Positions 43,192 to 52,955 of a stretch of 64,000 nucleotides of DNA are shown here, piece after piece. Numbering within the stretch: position 1 is the first letter of the stretch; each line of letters starts with the position of its first letter. The notes below the pieces were generated by a model. The model saw nothing but the letters and a program-made list of their open reading frames with translations. It did no database searches and was not told the origin of the DNA. The translations under genes were made by a program, and so were the position numbers. Source of the stretch: Lewinellaceae bacterium (GTDB lineage: Bacteria > Bacteroidota > Bacteroidia > Chitinophagales > Saprospiraceae). The DNA lies in contig JACJXX010000002.1 in assembly GCA_020636435.1 (NCBI GenBank), positions 2,790,001-2,854,000 of the forward strand, in the 5' to 3' direction.

Positions 43192-43641
43192 ATGACAAAT
43201 CATTCCCTTGTATTCAAAATATATTTCCTCCTTTTCCTGCTTGCTACCAGTTGTAGAATACCTCAACCTGGACCTGGCAACTCTAAAACAACTGAAACCT
43301 CCCCGTCGGATATGCGAGAAAAATCCTGGAAAGCCATCATAGCATTCGCAGATGACTCAGAAGTAAGTGAAGATTGGAACTATGCTTATTCTAAGGTGGT
43401 GAAAGTATTTAAGGACACAGAGGTAAAGGTCTACTATGCCCCGGCAGGTACGGATTCCATTCAAGTAGCTCCGCAGGAGATTATTTCCATTGCCTTATTC
43501 AGGGAAGTCAATTCCATGGGCTTTATTGCTATTGAAGCGGGTCGGGAGCCGATATTCCTGGGAGATCACGGAGGTTTCTACGACCCTGAAACTTCTGACC
43601 CAATTCAGGAAGCGAAAAAGTATTTTGGAAGGGAAGATTAA
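43192..43641 (+). CDS. Small lipoprotein of unknown function
   Basis: 149 residues. MTNHSLVFKIYFLLFLLATSC is a lipoprotein signal with the lipobox LATSC (Cys 21). The mature part is acidic and beta-rich (SWKAIIAFADDSEV, YSKVVKVFKDTEVKVYYAPAG, IISIALFREVNSMGF); I recognise no family. Base composition is visibly lower in GC than in dnaA, like the convergent gene at 43646, four bases away. It could be a protective partner of that protein, but they are on opposite strands and this is only a guess. Confidence 0.7.
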   Translation: MTNHSLVFKIYFLLFLLATSCRIPQPGPGNSKTTETSPSDMREKSWKAIIAFADDSEVSEDWNYAYSKVVKVFKDTEVKVYYAPAGTDSIQVAPQEIISIALFREVNSMGFIAIEAGREPIFLGDHGGFYDPETSDPIQEAKKYFGRED

Positions 43642-43645
43642 TCCA

Positions 43646-45679
43646 TTATTCTCCGGCATCGCCCCCAGCTTCATGTTCAGCTGGAGATGTAGTTTCCGAT
43701 TGGGGCATCACCCCTACTCTCTCATAGTGCCAATGCTCAGCTGAGCTGGCGTCCTTAACTGCGCGAAACAATCCGAAGATAAGCGCCAGCGCATCGATTA
43801 CCGGATCGAAATAATTGAACTTGAAGGGAAAGGTAATATCAATAGCATTTCCATAGACATGGTTGGATACATTGACCCTGGAATGGTTAGGCTTCCTTCT
43901 GTTGTCGCCGGAAGAATAGCCCTCGGCGGCCTGGGCTCCATCCCAGAAGGTATACGCACGAGTTTTTACCTTCTCCATAGTAGCCGCCTCATCAATCACA
44001 GTTTTGGTGGTTTGGGTATTATCCCCTGGTGTTTGCGAGGCTAATTCTTCCGCACTGAGGGGCACTTCCATAGTCACATCATCCTCTTCCGCCACATACC
44101 ATTGATTTTGATCGAGGTCTTTCCCATCGGTAAGGGCCTTGAGGTTTGAATAAGGAACACGGCCCTGGCGAATTTCGTATGCCGTACTCCATTGGTGCGC
44201 CTCGGCTGCTGAACGCACCCCATCTGAAGCCGTAACTGCACTTCCTATGACCAGGCCTTTGTGAACCAGAAACTTATGGAACAATTTTATCCGCTTAATG
44301 AGGTCAGCATTAAGGGTATGCCCTTCCAAGCTCAGGTCTTCGGCATTAATGGTCACATTACTGGATACGGCTGCCTGTGCATTTCCATCTGTCAGAAACG
44401 CCTGCGCTTCTGTGAAAAGTTCATCTTGTTTTTCGGTAAAGCCTTCTCTACCTTCCAATAAAGCAATCACCTCCTCAGAATAAACACTCGCCAGTGCTGC
44501 CTTAAATGTAGCATTGGAATATGAATCTAACTGTCCAGGCATAAAAGAAGTCATGGTAAAGTTCCCCTTCACTGTTTCAGTACGGTTTTCATTACCCGCC
44601 CAGGTCCATTTCTCCTCTCCTTCATGAGTAATGACCTTTGCGTACCATTTATTTATTGTAGCCCCATTCTTGACTTCTGCTACCAGAACCTCTTCCAGAA
44701 TCACTACAGGTTTACCATTGGTTAGCTTTCCTCCATCAGGCACATAAGTCTGCTGCTCTTCATTCCATACTCGGGTACTGGCCTTGCCATTATTGACCTT
44801 GGGCAATTTATGCAAGCCCTGGGCTGTATTTTTGGAAATCACAGCATTAGGAGCTCCTTTAGTGTACATATCCCGAGATTTCCGGCGTTCAGACTTGGTC
44901 TTATAGGCTCCCTTCTCGTATTCCATCGGATCGCGCTCCTGGCCACCTGTTATCGGGGTTGTGTAAGTAGTGTTCATTACCCGAGTGCTGATATTAGATT
45001 TAGAAGTATAGCCGGTGTAGCTTCCCCAGGTCACTTGTACCACAATGGCTCCATCCGCGCCAGTGATGGGCGCATCGAATGGAGTACTTATAGATATTCT
45101 ATCATTTTGAGCTATTTTGACTTTGCTTCCGGTGAGTTTGGAAGTTTTTACCCAAACTTCAGTTGAGCCGTTGTTAAACAGAGCTACAGTTGAATTATCT
45201 GGGTTCACATACCATGTGCCGGCAGTGCCGGCAGCAACCGTAGTATTTTCGCCTTCTTTCGGACTAAACTCATCGTCAGGGTCCAAGATTTGCGCCCCAC
45301 CAACCTTTACTTGTCCCTTAAACAGATAGGGAAATTTGTTATCAGCAGTCTTCCTACGCATATAAGAGGCGGCATTCGTGGCATAGTAATTCGTTACGTC
45401 GCCCTCCGTCCGCTGCACCATTGGTGCTGTTTTGCACTGAATACCAGGCTTTGCTTTCTGCTGTGCAGCGCCCTGTTGAGCCGCATTTGTCAACTCCTGC
45501 TCGTATTGGTTGTTGGGTTGCCAGATAACCAATTGAGGTGAAATGAAGTGAGGACTAAAAAATGGCTTTTCTGCTTTATTCGATTGAGAAAAAAAACTTC
45601 CTTCTTCAGCTTTATTAAGAAATGGAGTTGAATGTTGAGCTTTCGAAGTAGTACTTTTTTGGGGTGCGGTGCTTTTCAT
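43646..45679 (-). CDS. Putative contractile-injection-system cargo with C-terminal M15-like peptidase domain
   Basis: 677 residues. There is no signal peptide. The N-terminal ~100 residues contain FFSQSNKAEKPFFSPHFISP, QLVIWQPNNQYEQELTNAA and IQCKTAPMVQRTEGD. These closely follow the head of eCIS DUF4157-type cargo in Bacteroidota (FFSP...QPKLxxGxPNDKYEQEAD...VQR), but the DUF4157 core itself is absent. A beta-rich SH3-like segment (GTWYVNPDNSTVALFNNGS) follows. The C-terminus has M15 D,D-peptidase features: SDGVRSAAEAHQWS (near residue 505-520), NHVYGNAIDITF (H..G.A.D, about 607-615) and AEHWHYERV (E.WH, about 648-653). A peptidoglycan peptidase toxin delivered by an injection system is the best hypothesis. 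No eCIS structural genes are nearby. Confidence 0.7.
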   Translation of the reverse strand: MKSTAPQKSTTSKAQHSTPFLNKAEEGSFFSQSNKAEKPFFSPHFISPQLVIWQPNNQYEQELTNAAQQGAAQQKAKPGIQCKTAPMVQRTEGDVTNYYATNAASYMRRKTADNKFPYLFKGQVKVGGAQILDPDDEFSPKEGENTTVAAGTAGTWYVNPDNSTVALFNNGSTEVWVKTSKLTGSKVKIAQNDRISISTPFDAPITGADGAIVVQVTWGSYTGYTSKSNISTRVMNTTYTTPITGGQERDPMEYEKGAYKTKSERRKSRDMYTKGAPNAVISKNTAQGLHKLPKVNNGKASTRVWNEEQQTYVPDGGKLTNGKPVVILEEVLVAEVKNGATINKWYAKVITHEGEEKWTWAGNENRTETVKGNFTMTSFMPGQLDSYSNATFKAALASVYSEEVIALLEGREGFTEKQDELFTEAQAFLTDGNAQAAVSSNVTINAEDLSLEGHTLNADLIKRIKLFHKFLVHKGLVIGSAVTASDGVRSAAEAHQWSTAYEIRQGRVPYSNLKALTDGKDLDQNQWYVAEEDDVTMEVPLSAEELASQTPGDNTQTTKTVIDEAATMEKVKTRAYTFWDGAQAAEGYSSGDNRRKPNHSRVNVSNHVYGNAIDITFPFKFNYFDPVIDALALIFGLFRAVKDASSAEHWHYERVGVMPQSETTSPAEHEAGGDAGE

Positions 45680-45843
45680 CTATTCTTTTTTGATTTTTTC
45701 TGCCAGGGGAAACGCAGTGTTAATCCTCCGGAGGAATGAATAATCCGGATTTGTGCTTTAAAAATAGTATTTTCTTTATAGGAATAATGGCGATGGCCGT
45801 TTTTATTTATCCGACATCTTTTATTCATTTCCTGAAGCTGCCC

Positions 45844-48216
45844 CTACGGCCGCGCTTTCTTCATCGGGTTCGTCATCTTCCCTTCCTTATGCGCCTTGAA
45901 CACCTGGAAGCGGCTCGGCACCTCGCGCACCGGCCAGTTGTTGTTGCTCTCGTCGATGTCGGCGGTCTCGCGGTAGGGGTCGAGGCGGATGGCAGTGACT
46001 ACTTTGTCTTTTACGAAGACTTTGGAGAACTGTTGTTCGTTGTGGCGCCAGACCTGCACCGGCACTCTTTCTATCTCAGTAGTGCCGTCCTCGAAGGTCC
46101 ATTCCAGGATGACGGGCATGACCAGTCCGCCTTTGTTGCTGAAGAAGAGTTCGTAGTAGTTTTTGTCCGAAAACAGCTCTTTCTTTTCCTTTTCAGAATA
46201 GGTTTCCTCGTAGAGTTTCAGCGGCAGTTGTATCAGGGAATCTGCTGTATTCCAAGGCTCGTAGTCGGTGTAGAAATCGCGCAGGGCGGGATCCTGGTCA
46301 ATCAGGAACGCCTTGCCCTCCTCGCGGTTGTGGATCTTGGAGATGTCCTCGAACGGCTTTTCCCGTTTGGCGATGGTAGCGGTGAAGTCCTTTTTCTCCG
46401 GATCATTTTCCAGGTCCACTTTATACCAATTGATGCTGTCCAGGCTGATGTCCACTGCGTCGGTGGTGTAGAACCAGCCGCGCCAGAACCAGTCGAGGTC
46501 CACCCCGCTGGCGTCCTCCATGGTGCGGAAGAAATCGGCGGGGGTGGGATGCTTGAAGGCCCAGCGGCGGCAGTATTCGCGGAAAGCGTAATCGAACAGT
46601 TCGCGGCCCATGATGGTCTCCCGCAGGATGTTGAGGGCGGTGGCGGGCTTGCGGTAGGCGTTGGCGAAGAAATCGTGGATGTTTTCGCTGTTGGTCATGA
46701 TGGGCTCCAAAGCCTCTTTGGGCAGGGCCATGTAGTCGGTGATGAGGTGAGCCGGGCCGAACCAGGGTTCGTAGTCGTTGTCAAATTCCCGTTCGGCGAT
46801 AAACTGCACGAAGCTGTTGAGCCCTTCGTCGAACCAGCTCCACTGCCGCTCGTCGCTGTTGATGATCATAGGGAAGTAGTTGTGGCCCACCTCATGGATG
46901 ATCGTGGAAATGGCGCCGTATTTTTCCATTTCCGTATACGTGCCATCCTCCTCCGCCCGGCCGGGGTTGAAGCAGATCATGGGATACTCCATGCCATTGG
47001 CAGCCTCGACGGAGATAGCGGTCGGATAAGGAAAGGGAATGCTGTATTTGGAGTAGGTTTTGAGGGTATGCGCCACTGCTCGGGTGGAATAGCGGCTGTA
47101 AATGGGATAGGCCTCCTTGGCGTAATAGCTCATGCACATCACCCGCTTGCCGGCTTCAGTGATGTGGGGCATGGCGTCCCAGACGAATTTGCGGCTGGCC
47201 GTCCAGGCGAAGTCGCGCACGTTGTCGGCCTTGAAAATCCAGGTTTTGGTTTCCTGGGTTGGTTTGGCCTTCTCGTTTTTCTTCGCTTCGTCCAGGGTGA
47301 CGATCTCTACCGGCGCCTCTGCTGTCTGGGCTTTTTTCCAGCGCTCCAGCTGCGCAGGCGTCAGCACGGTGGAATAGTTGAGGCACTCGCCGGTAGAGCC
47401 AACGACATGGTCCGCCGGCACGGTCATTTTTACCACAAAATTGCCGAAGGTGAGGGCAAACTCGCCCCGGCCGGTAAACTGGTTGGTTTGCCAGCCCGTG
47501 AAGTCGCTGTACAGGCAGAGGCGGGGATACCACTGGGTGATGGTATAGAGGTAGTTGCCATCCTTGGGGAAGTATTCATAGCCGCCGCGTGCCAGGCTGG
47601 TGGCCAGGCTGTTCTCCCCGAGCAGCCCCATCAGGTCGACGCGGTCAACCAAGTAGTAGTGCCATTTGATCCGGAAGCTAAAGGCCAAACCCGGCTTCAG
47701 GGGTTCGGGCAGTTCCACCCGCATCATGGTTTGGTTGATCCTGTACTGCAGGGGCTTGCCGTTGGCGTCGGTTACCGCCTCTATCTTGTCGCCGTATTTG
47801 TCTTTGCCCTCAGCCGGCTCCAGGTTGCGCAGGTTCTTTTCGCTCATCACAGGCTTGATGCTGCTGGGGTCAAAGTACTGGTTGTCATTGCCTGGCGAGT
47901 GTTGGTTCTCGTCCAGTTGCAGCCACAGGTAGCGCAGGGTTTGGGGCGATTGGTTGTAGTAGGTGATCAACTCCGTGCCATCCAGCCGCTGTTCTTTGGT
48001 GTTGAGCGTGCACTCAATATCGTAATCGCAGCGCTGCTGCCAGTATTCGGGGCCGGGAGCGCCGTCCCAGGCGCGGTAGTCGTTGGGCGGGGGCAGTACC
48101 GTTCCGAGTTGTTCGAATTTATTGGCGTGGCTGGCGTTGGGGTTTTGAGCCAGAAGGAGGCTGGCCGGGAAGAAAAGGGTTAGGAAGAAAAATGGAAGTT
48201 GGCGCTTGAAGTACAT
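45844..48216 (-). CDS. M1 family metallopeptidase, secreted (large form)
   Basis: About 790 residues from the ATG at 48214-48216, MYFKRQLPFFFLTLFFPASLLLAQ, a clear signal peptide; an upstream start at 48258 is unlikely. The gluzincin HEVGHNYFPMI (about residue 440) is followed by the third ligand in WFDEGLNSFVQF. The exopeptidase GAMEN-like site reads ANGMEYPMICF. The C-terminal ~250 residues form the long tail of the Bacteroidota-type M1 enzymes. It degrades peptides in the envelope. The shorter M1 enzyme at 8887 is only distantly related. Confidence 0.93.
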   Translation of the reverse strand: MYFKRQLPFFFLTLFFPASLLLAQNPNASHANKFEQLGTVLPPPNDYRAWDGAPGPEYWQQRCDYDIECTLNTKEQRLDGTELITYYNQSPQTLRYLWLQLDENQHSPGNDNQYFDPSSIKPVMSEKNLRNLEPAEGKDKYGDKIEAVTDANGKPLQYRINQTMMRVELPEPLKPGLAFSFRIKWHYYLVDRVDLMGLLGENSLATSLARGGYEYFPKDGNYLYTITQWYPRLCLYSDFTGWQTNQFTGRGEFALTFGNFVVKMTVPADHVVGSTGECLNYSTVLTPAQLERWKKAQTAEAPVEIVTLDEAKKNEKAKPTQETKTWIFKADNVRDFAWTASRKFVWDAMPHITEAGKRVMCMSYYAKEAYPIYSRYSTRAVAHTLKTYSKYSIPFPYPTAISVEAANGMEYPMICFNPGRAEEDGTYTEMEKYGAISTIIHEVGHNYFPMIINSDERQWSWFDEGLNSFVQFIAEREFDNDYEPWFGPAHLITDYMALPKEALEPIMTNSENIHDFFANAYRKPATALNILRETIMGRELFDYAFREYCRRWAFKHPTPADFFRTMEDASGVDLDWFWRGWFYTTDAVDISLDSINWYKVDLENDPEKKDFTATIAKREKPFEDISKIHNREEGKAFLIDQDPALRDFYTDYEPWNTADSLIQLPLKLYEETYSEKEKKELFSDKNYYELFFSNKGGLVMPVILEWTFEDGTTEIERVPVQVWRHNEQQFSKVFVKDKVVTAIRLDPYRETADIDESNNNWPVREVPSRFQVFKAHKEGKMTNPMKKARP

Positions 48217-48627
48217 TGGATTGAGTTTTATGCGTTGACGAAGGCTTTGCCAAGGCATAAAACTACAAAAATTGAATGCAGAGAGCAGGGCAAAAGTTGC
48301 GGGAAAAGAGGCCTCTCCCCCACTACCTCATGCGCAAGCAGGTTTGCGCCTTGCTTTTTGGGAAGTTTATTTGATTTAAGTTGTAAAAAAATTGAAAGAA
48401 AATTCCGACTGAGTAAAATAAAAATAAAAAAATCGTGACTGTTTAGCTGGGTCTCTGGTGCTTTAGCCACTAAGGCACCCCGTACCCATAGGGTCGGGGC
48501 ACAAAACCCCACGAAAATTTAGTGCGGCTTTAGTGTTTTCGTGTTTTCGTGGCGAGAAAGCGGGAGCCTGCTAAATAGTTACAAAAAATCACGCTTTAAT
48601 GCCCGGGTATTTGCCAGGGTTGCGTTC
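48217..48627. other. Intergenic region with a CCACGAAAA palindrome
   Basis: 411 bp, AT-rich, between the M1 peptidase and the epimerase. CCACGAAAA (48509-48517) is exactly inverted at 48544-48552 and CACCCC/GGGGTC pairs flank ACCCATAGGGT near 48478-48500. The GTGTTTTCGTGTTTTCGTGG motif is a repeated element in related genomes as far as I recall. No gene is visible. Confidence 0.55.
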
Positions 48628-49497
48628 TCAATGAACCACAACTGTATAAGCGTGGGCAAACGCCCCCTGCCCTTCCAGCGCAATGATCCCTTCCTTATCC
48701 TTTAGCTGCTGATTGTGCTTGGTGTTGTCCGTCAGCCCAAACCAGGGCTCGATGCAGACGAAGGGCGCGGTGGCGCTTTTAGACCACACGCCCAGGTAGG
48801 GAAAACCTTTAAAGTTGAGGGTAAGAACGGGCTGGCTGCCCTTCTGAAGCGTTACCGCTGAAGACTTCAGGTTTCTGAAAATGAGCGCATCTTTATCAAA
48901 AAGGTGGTCGGCAATGGGCAGGATTTGTTCCCCGTCGAGAACAGGCTCCCAGGTGCCGTTGCGGAAGCCGTTCATGATCCGTTGGATGGATACGGTTTCC
49001 GGCTGTTCAAAGGCCAGTTGATAATCGGAACGCTTCTCTCCTTCATACAACGGGCAATTGAAAGCAGGGTGGCCGCCGATGGAGAAGTACAATGTTTTTT
49101 CGGCGGGATTGATCACCCGGTAAGTGGTAGTCAGTTGGTTGTCCCGCAGGGTGTAAATGATCTGAAGTTCGAACTCAAAGGGGTAGCGCTCCAGCGTGAA
49201 AGGGCTGCTTTTCAGGGAGTAGGCCAGTTTGTCCTCTTTTCTTTCGATGAGCCGGAACGGCAGGTCCCGCGCCAGGCCGTGCTGCCCCATTTTGTAGCAT
49301 TGCCCTTCAAAGTAGTATATCCCGTCTTTCAGCGCGCCAATAATGGGGAACAATACCGGTGCATGGCGGTTCCAGTAATCGGCCCCCGCCTGCCAGATGT
49401 ATTCCGTCCCGGTTGCCTTTTTGACCAGGCTGCACAATTCGCCGCCCTTGTCCTTTACGGCAATGCTAAGGTGGTTGTTTTCCAGTGTCGCTTTCAT
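48628..49497 (-). CDS. Aldose 1-epimerase family protein
   Basis: 289 residues from ATG 49495-49497 (MKATLENNHLSIAVKDKG); an upstream frame from 49533 is improbable. It has the galactose-mutarotase-like beta-sandwich with conserved PVLFPIIGALKDG, the catalytic His segment YYFEGQCYKMGQHGLARD, FSIGGHPAFNCPL with the second His, and CIEPWFGLTDN. It interconverts alpha and beta anomers of hexoses. It follows the SGLT-like symporter in the same direction after 42 bp, so both are probably one unit for sugar entry. Confidence 0.92.
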   Translation of the reverse strand: MKATLENNHLSIAVKDKGGELCSLVKKATGTEYIWQAGADYWNRHAPVLFPIIGALKDGIYYFEGQCYKMGQHGLARDLPFRLIERKEDKLAYSLKSSPFTLERYPFEFELQIIYTLRDNQLTTTYRVINPAEKTLYFSIGGHPAFNCPLYEGEKRSDYQLAFEQPETVSIQRIMNGFRNGTWEPVLDGEQILPIADHLFDKDALIFRNLKSSAVTLQKGSQPVLTLNFKGFPYLGVWSKSATAPFVCIEPWFGLTDNTKHNQQLKDKEGIIALEGQGAFAHAYTVVVH

Positions 49498-49539
49498 GAT
49501 AATAACTACGTTGTAGGCAGGAAGATGTTGCAAGTCAAC

Positions 49540-51216
49540 TCACCAAAACGCCACATAAAGCACCAACAAGATCAAACAAATCACCAACGCGCTGATATTG
49601 AACGCCCGCCCGGTAGCGAACAACTGCCGGGAAAGCGGAATCCCCTGCTCATTGTCAGCGCCTTTATTCTCCAGATAACTGGCGGCGGCAATGATCGCCA
49701 TGGTGGCGATGCACGTCCAGAACATCTGATTCATAAAGGGCAAATGCAGGAAAAAAGAACTGTCGGACCAGCCGTTGGGCGCTACTTTGAAATACAAGGC
49801 AATGGGGATCGACAACAATGCCCCCCAAACTGCGGCTTTATTGGTAGCCTTCTTCCAGAATAACCCCAGCATAAAAATGGCAAGGATGCCAGGGCTGACA
49901 ATGCCGGTGTACTCCTGAATATACTGAAACACCTGCCCGAGGTTTTTCAACTGCGGCGCCAGAGATACGGCGATAACCAGAGCGGCGGCAGCCGAAATCC
50001 TGCCCACGTTCACCAGGCTGGCTTCATTGGCCTTTTTATTGATGTAGGGCTTGTAGATGTCCATGGTAAAAATAGTGGCCGTCGAGTTGAGCATCGACGC
50101 CAGGGAGGAGACAATAGCCGCTGCCAAGGCCGCCACTACCAGGCCTTTCAGGCCCGCCGGGATAAAACTGCTGATCAGCCAGGGGGCGGCGTTGTCGTTG
50201 ATGATGTTGCCGTTTTCTCCGATGAATGAGGGAGCGGCGGACGCAGCGGTCACCATGCCGTCCGGGCCGGCATTCAGCACATAAGCGACAATGCCTGGCA
50301 CCACTACGATCAGGGGGATCAACAGTTTCAGAAAGGCAGCGAAGGCGATGCCTCGCTGGGCCTCCTTGAGGGATTTGGCCGCCAGCGTCCTCTGAATGAT
50401 GTACTGGTTGAACCCCCAGTAGTATAAGTTGGCAACCCACAACCCGCCAATCAGGACGGCCAGGCCGGGCAAATCCCACCAGGCGTCTTTTCCATTCGGG
50501 GTGATGATCTCTCCTTTTTCGAGGATCATAGAAAATTTTTCCGGCACCTGCTCGTAGATGGCTTTGAAGCCGCCCAACACCCCACCGTCCGGCGAAACGT
50601 GGGACAAGGCAATAAAAGTGGTGATCAGCCCGCCAACGATAAGCAGGACGACCTGGATCACGTCCGTCCAGGCTACCGCCGCCAGGCCTCCCCACAGAGA
50701 GTAAAGGGCGGCGAAGAGGGCCAGCCCGATGATGCAGGGCAGCAAGATGGAACCGCTACCCTGCCCCAGTATGGTGTCGAGAGCTGTAGCGCCGAGGTAA
50801 AGGACTGACGTAAGGTTGACAAAGACGTACAGGCCGATCCAGAAAACCGCCAGTATTGTTTTCAGGTTCTCGCTGTAGCGCTGTTGCACAAACTCAGGAA
50901 TGGTATACAACTGCTTTTCGATAAAAATAGGAAGGAAAAACTTCCCAACGATCAGCAAGGTGAGCGCCGCCATCCATTCGTAGGAGGCGATAGCCAGGCC
51001 GATCGCAAATCCCGAACCAGACATGCCGATGAATTGCTCGGCCGAAATATTGGCGGCGATCAGGGAAGCGCCGATCGCCCACCAGGGCAGCGACTTTCCG
51101 GCCAGGAAATAATCCTCCGACGTCTTCTCCCCTTTCCGGGTGACCCAGAAAGCGATCCCGACAATGATAAGCCCGTAAGCGATGAAAATACAGTAGTCGA
51201 CCAGTTCGAATTTCAT
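49540..51216 (-). CDS. vSGLT-like sodium/sugar symporter (SSS family)
   Basis: 558 residues, about 14 transmembrane helices. The first 130 residues match the Vibrio galactose transporter closely: SEDYFLAGKSLPWWAIGASLIAANISAEQFIGMSGSGFAIGLAI and LKTILAVFWIGLYVFVNLTSVLYLGATAL. It imports galactose, glucose or related sugars with Na+. It is divergent from the Tat-signal oxidoreductase gene at 51469, across a 252-bp gap, and precedes the aldose epimerase gene. It is the likely uptake step for the sugars released by the following cluster. Confidence 0.95.
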   Translation of the reverse strand: MKFELVDYCIFIAYGLIIVGIAFWVTRKGEKTSEDYFLAGKSLPWWAIGASLIAANISAEQFIGMSGSGFAIGLAIASYEWMAALTLLIVGKFFLPIFIEKQLYTIPEFVQQRYSENLKTILAVFWIGLYVFVNLTSVLYLGATALDTILGQGSGSILLPCIIGLALFAALYSLWGGLAAVAWTDVIQVVLLIVGGLITTFIALSHVSPDGGVLGGFKAIYEQVPEKFSMILEKGEIITPNGKDAWWDLPGLAVLIGGLWVANLYYWGFNQYIIQRTLAAKSLKEAQRGIAFAAFLKLLIPLIVVVPGIVAYVLNAGPDGMVTAASAAPSFIGENGNIINDNAAPWLISSFIPAGLKGLVVAALAAAIVSSLASMLNSTATIFTMDIYKPYINKKANEASLVNVGRISAAAALVIAVSLAPQLKNLGQVFQYIQEYTGIVSPGILAIFMLGLFWKKATNKAAVWGALLSIPIALYFKVAPNGWSDSSFFLHLPFMNQMFWTCIATMAIIAAASYLENKGADNEQGIPLSRQLFATGRAFNISALVICLILLVLYVAFW

Positions 51217-51468
51217 AGTTGCGGATGAGTTTTTAAATAGACGTTGTTAACGCACCTTTTACGCTTGTCGTTATTGGTGTAAAATAAAAGCTTATTTTTA
51301 GCTATTCATTTTTTTTTAAAGGCTTTACGGCAAAGGGTTTTGATTTCGAACTGTGGCCATTATTTTGCGGAAGCGCATACCGCGCCAGCATAACCTTTCC
51401 GCAGGTAATGGGCGATCTTCGCCTTGACAAAATGACTAAGAAATTCCGGCAAAATACAGCAAAAAAAT

Positions 51469-52803
51469 ATGGAACGACGAAAATTTCTCAAACAGACAGC
51501 AGCGGGAGCTGCCGCTTTATCGCTCGGAGGGTTTGCCGCCACAGCTCGCAGCTACCGCAACATAATAGGCGCCAACGACCGCGTCCGGGTGGCCATGATC
51601 GGCTGTTACCGCCGTTTCCCTGCCCTCCTGGAGGCATTGGCTCAATTGGATAATGTAGAAGTAGCGTATGTCTGCGACGTCGACACCAGGCGGCAGGAGG
51701 CCGCCATCGGGAAGGTTGAAGAAGTCATAGGAAACAAACCCAAAGGGGAAAAAGACCTGCGCCGCATTCATGATCAACCGGGCGTGGATGCCGTTTTCCA
51801 CGCCACTCCCGACCACTGGCACGCGCCTGGCGCCATCCTCTCCATGCAGGCCGGCAAGCACGCCTATGTAGAAAAGCCTTGCAGCCACAACCCTCAGGAA
51901 GGGGAATGGCTGGCAGAATGGCAAAAGAAAACAGGGCTGGTCGTCCAGATGGGCGCCCAGCAACGCTCTGCGCCGGAAAGCCGGGAGATCATCCAGGAAA
52001 TTCACGAAGGAGCAATCGGGGAGGCATACATGGCCACCGCTTTCTACTCCAACAACCGCCAGCGGGTGCCGGAGGCCAACAAAGTGCCCGTTCCCGATTA
52101 CCTCGACTGGGAATTGTTCCAGGGGCCGGCTCCCCGCACCGGTTTTATCGATATCGTTGGCGACTACAACTGGCACTGGTTCTGGCGCTGGGGCACCGGC
52201 GAAACCGGCAACAACGCCACCCATGAATTTGATGTCGCCCGTTGGGCCCTGCAGGCTGCGTTTCCTCAGGAAGTAAAGGTTAGCTCCGGCAAATACCACT
52301 TCAGAGACGACCCCTGGACCATGTACGACACCATGTACGCCACCTTCACCTTCCCCGGCAATAAGGTCATCAACTGGGACGGGAAGAGCCGCGAGGGGTA
52401 CAATACTTACGGCGCCGGCCGCGGCACGATCATCTACGGCACCGAGGGAACCGTCTTCGTCGACCGGGATGGATACCAACTCTACGACCGGGACGGGAAA
52501 CTGCTGCGGGAAAAGAAATCGGCAGGAGAAGAAGCCGGCACCGCCCTGGGCGGCGGCGGCGATATGACCACCCTGCACGTTCAGAATTTCCTGGAGGCCA
52601 TTCGGGGCAAAGGCGATTTGACTTGCCCCATCAGCGAGGGCGCCATCAGCACCCATCTATGCCACTATGCCAACATTTCCTCCCGGGAAAACAACGCCCA
52701 ACTGGCCATCGACCCCAATACCGGGCATTTCCAAAGCAAAAAAATCATGAAAAAATACTGGGGCAGGGAGTATGCAAGTGGCTGGGCGCCGGAGAAGCCT
52801 TAG
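51469..52803 (+). CDS. Gfo/Idh/MocA family oxidoreductase with Tat signal (1)
   Basis: 444 residues. MERRKFLKQTAAGAAALSLGGF is a Tat signal (RRKFLK). The Rossmann fold starts VRVAMIGCYRRFPALLEAL, with catalytic KP in YVEKPCSHNPQEGEW. The C-terminal domain has NWHWFWRWGTGETGNNATHEFD, which is characteristic of exported Bacteroidota members. The nicotinamide cofactor is presumably bound before export. Such enzymes oxidise sugars or glycosides at a hydroxyl; the role in a 3-keto-glycoside pathway is inferred from the linked DUF1080 genes. First gene of the plus-strand cluster. Confidence 0.93.
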   Translation: MERRKFLKQTAAGAAALSLGGFAATARSYRNIIGANDRVRVAMIGCYRRFPALLEALAQLDNVEVAYVCDVDTRRQEAAIGKVEEVIGNKPKGEKDLRRIHDQPGVDAVFHATPDHWHAPGAILSMQAGKHAYVEKPCSHNPQEGEWLAEWQKKTGLVVQMGAQQRSAPESREIIQEIHEGAIGEAYMATAFYSNNRQRVPEANKVPVPDYLDWELFQGPAPRTGFIDIVGDYNWHWFWRWGTGETGNNATHEFDVARWALQAAFPQEVKVSSGKYHFRDDPWTMYDTMYATFTFPGNKVINWDGKSREGYNTYGAGRGTIIYGTEGTVFVDRDGYQLYDRDGKLLREKKSAGEEAGTALGGGGDMTTLHVQNFLEAIRGKGDLTCPISEGAISTHLCHYANISSRENNAQLAIDPNTGHFQSKKIMKKYWGREYASGWAPEKP

Positions 52804-52955
52804 AACAGGTAAAACAAACCCGGGAGTGTTCAAAGTTCCATGTTCGAGGTTCAAAGGTGTCACTGAAAATCAGCGTTCGACTGAGCTCACGCCGAAGTCT
52901 GTTTATGATCGAAGAGACACGCTTTTCTGAACACTCCCAACAAAACAAACGAACC

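Noticed and set aside
45736..48183. Long plus-strand open frame over the M1 peptidase
   Set aside because: Antisense shadow of a high-GC coding region; no recognisable motifs.
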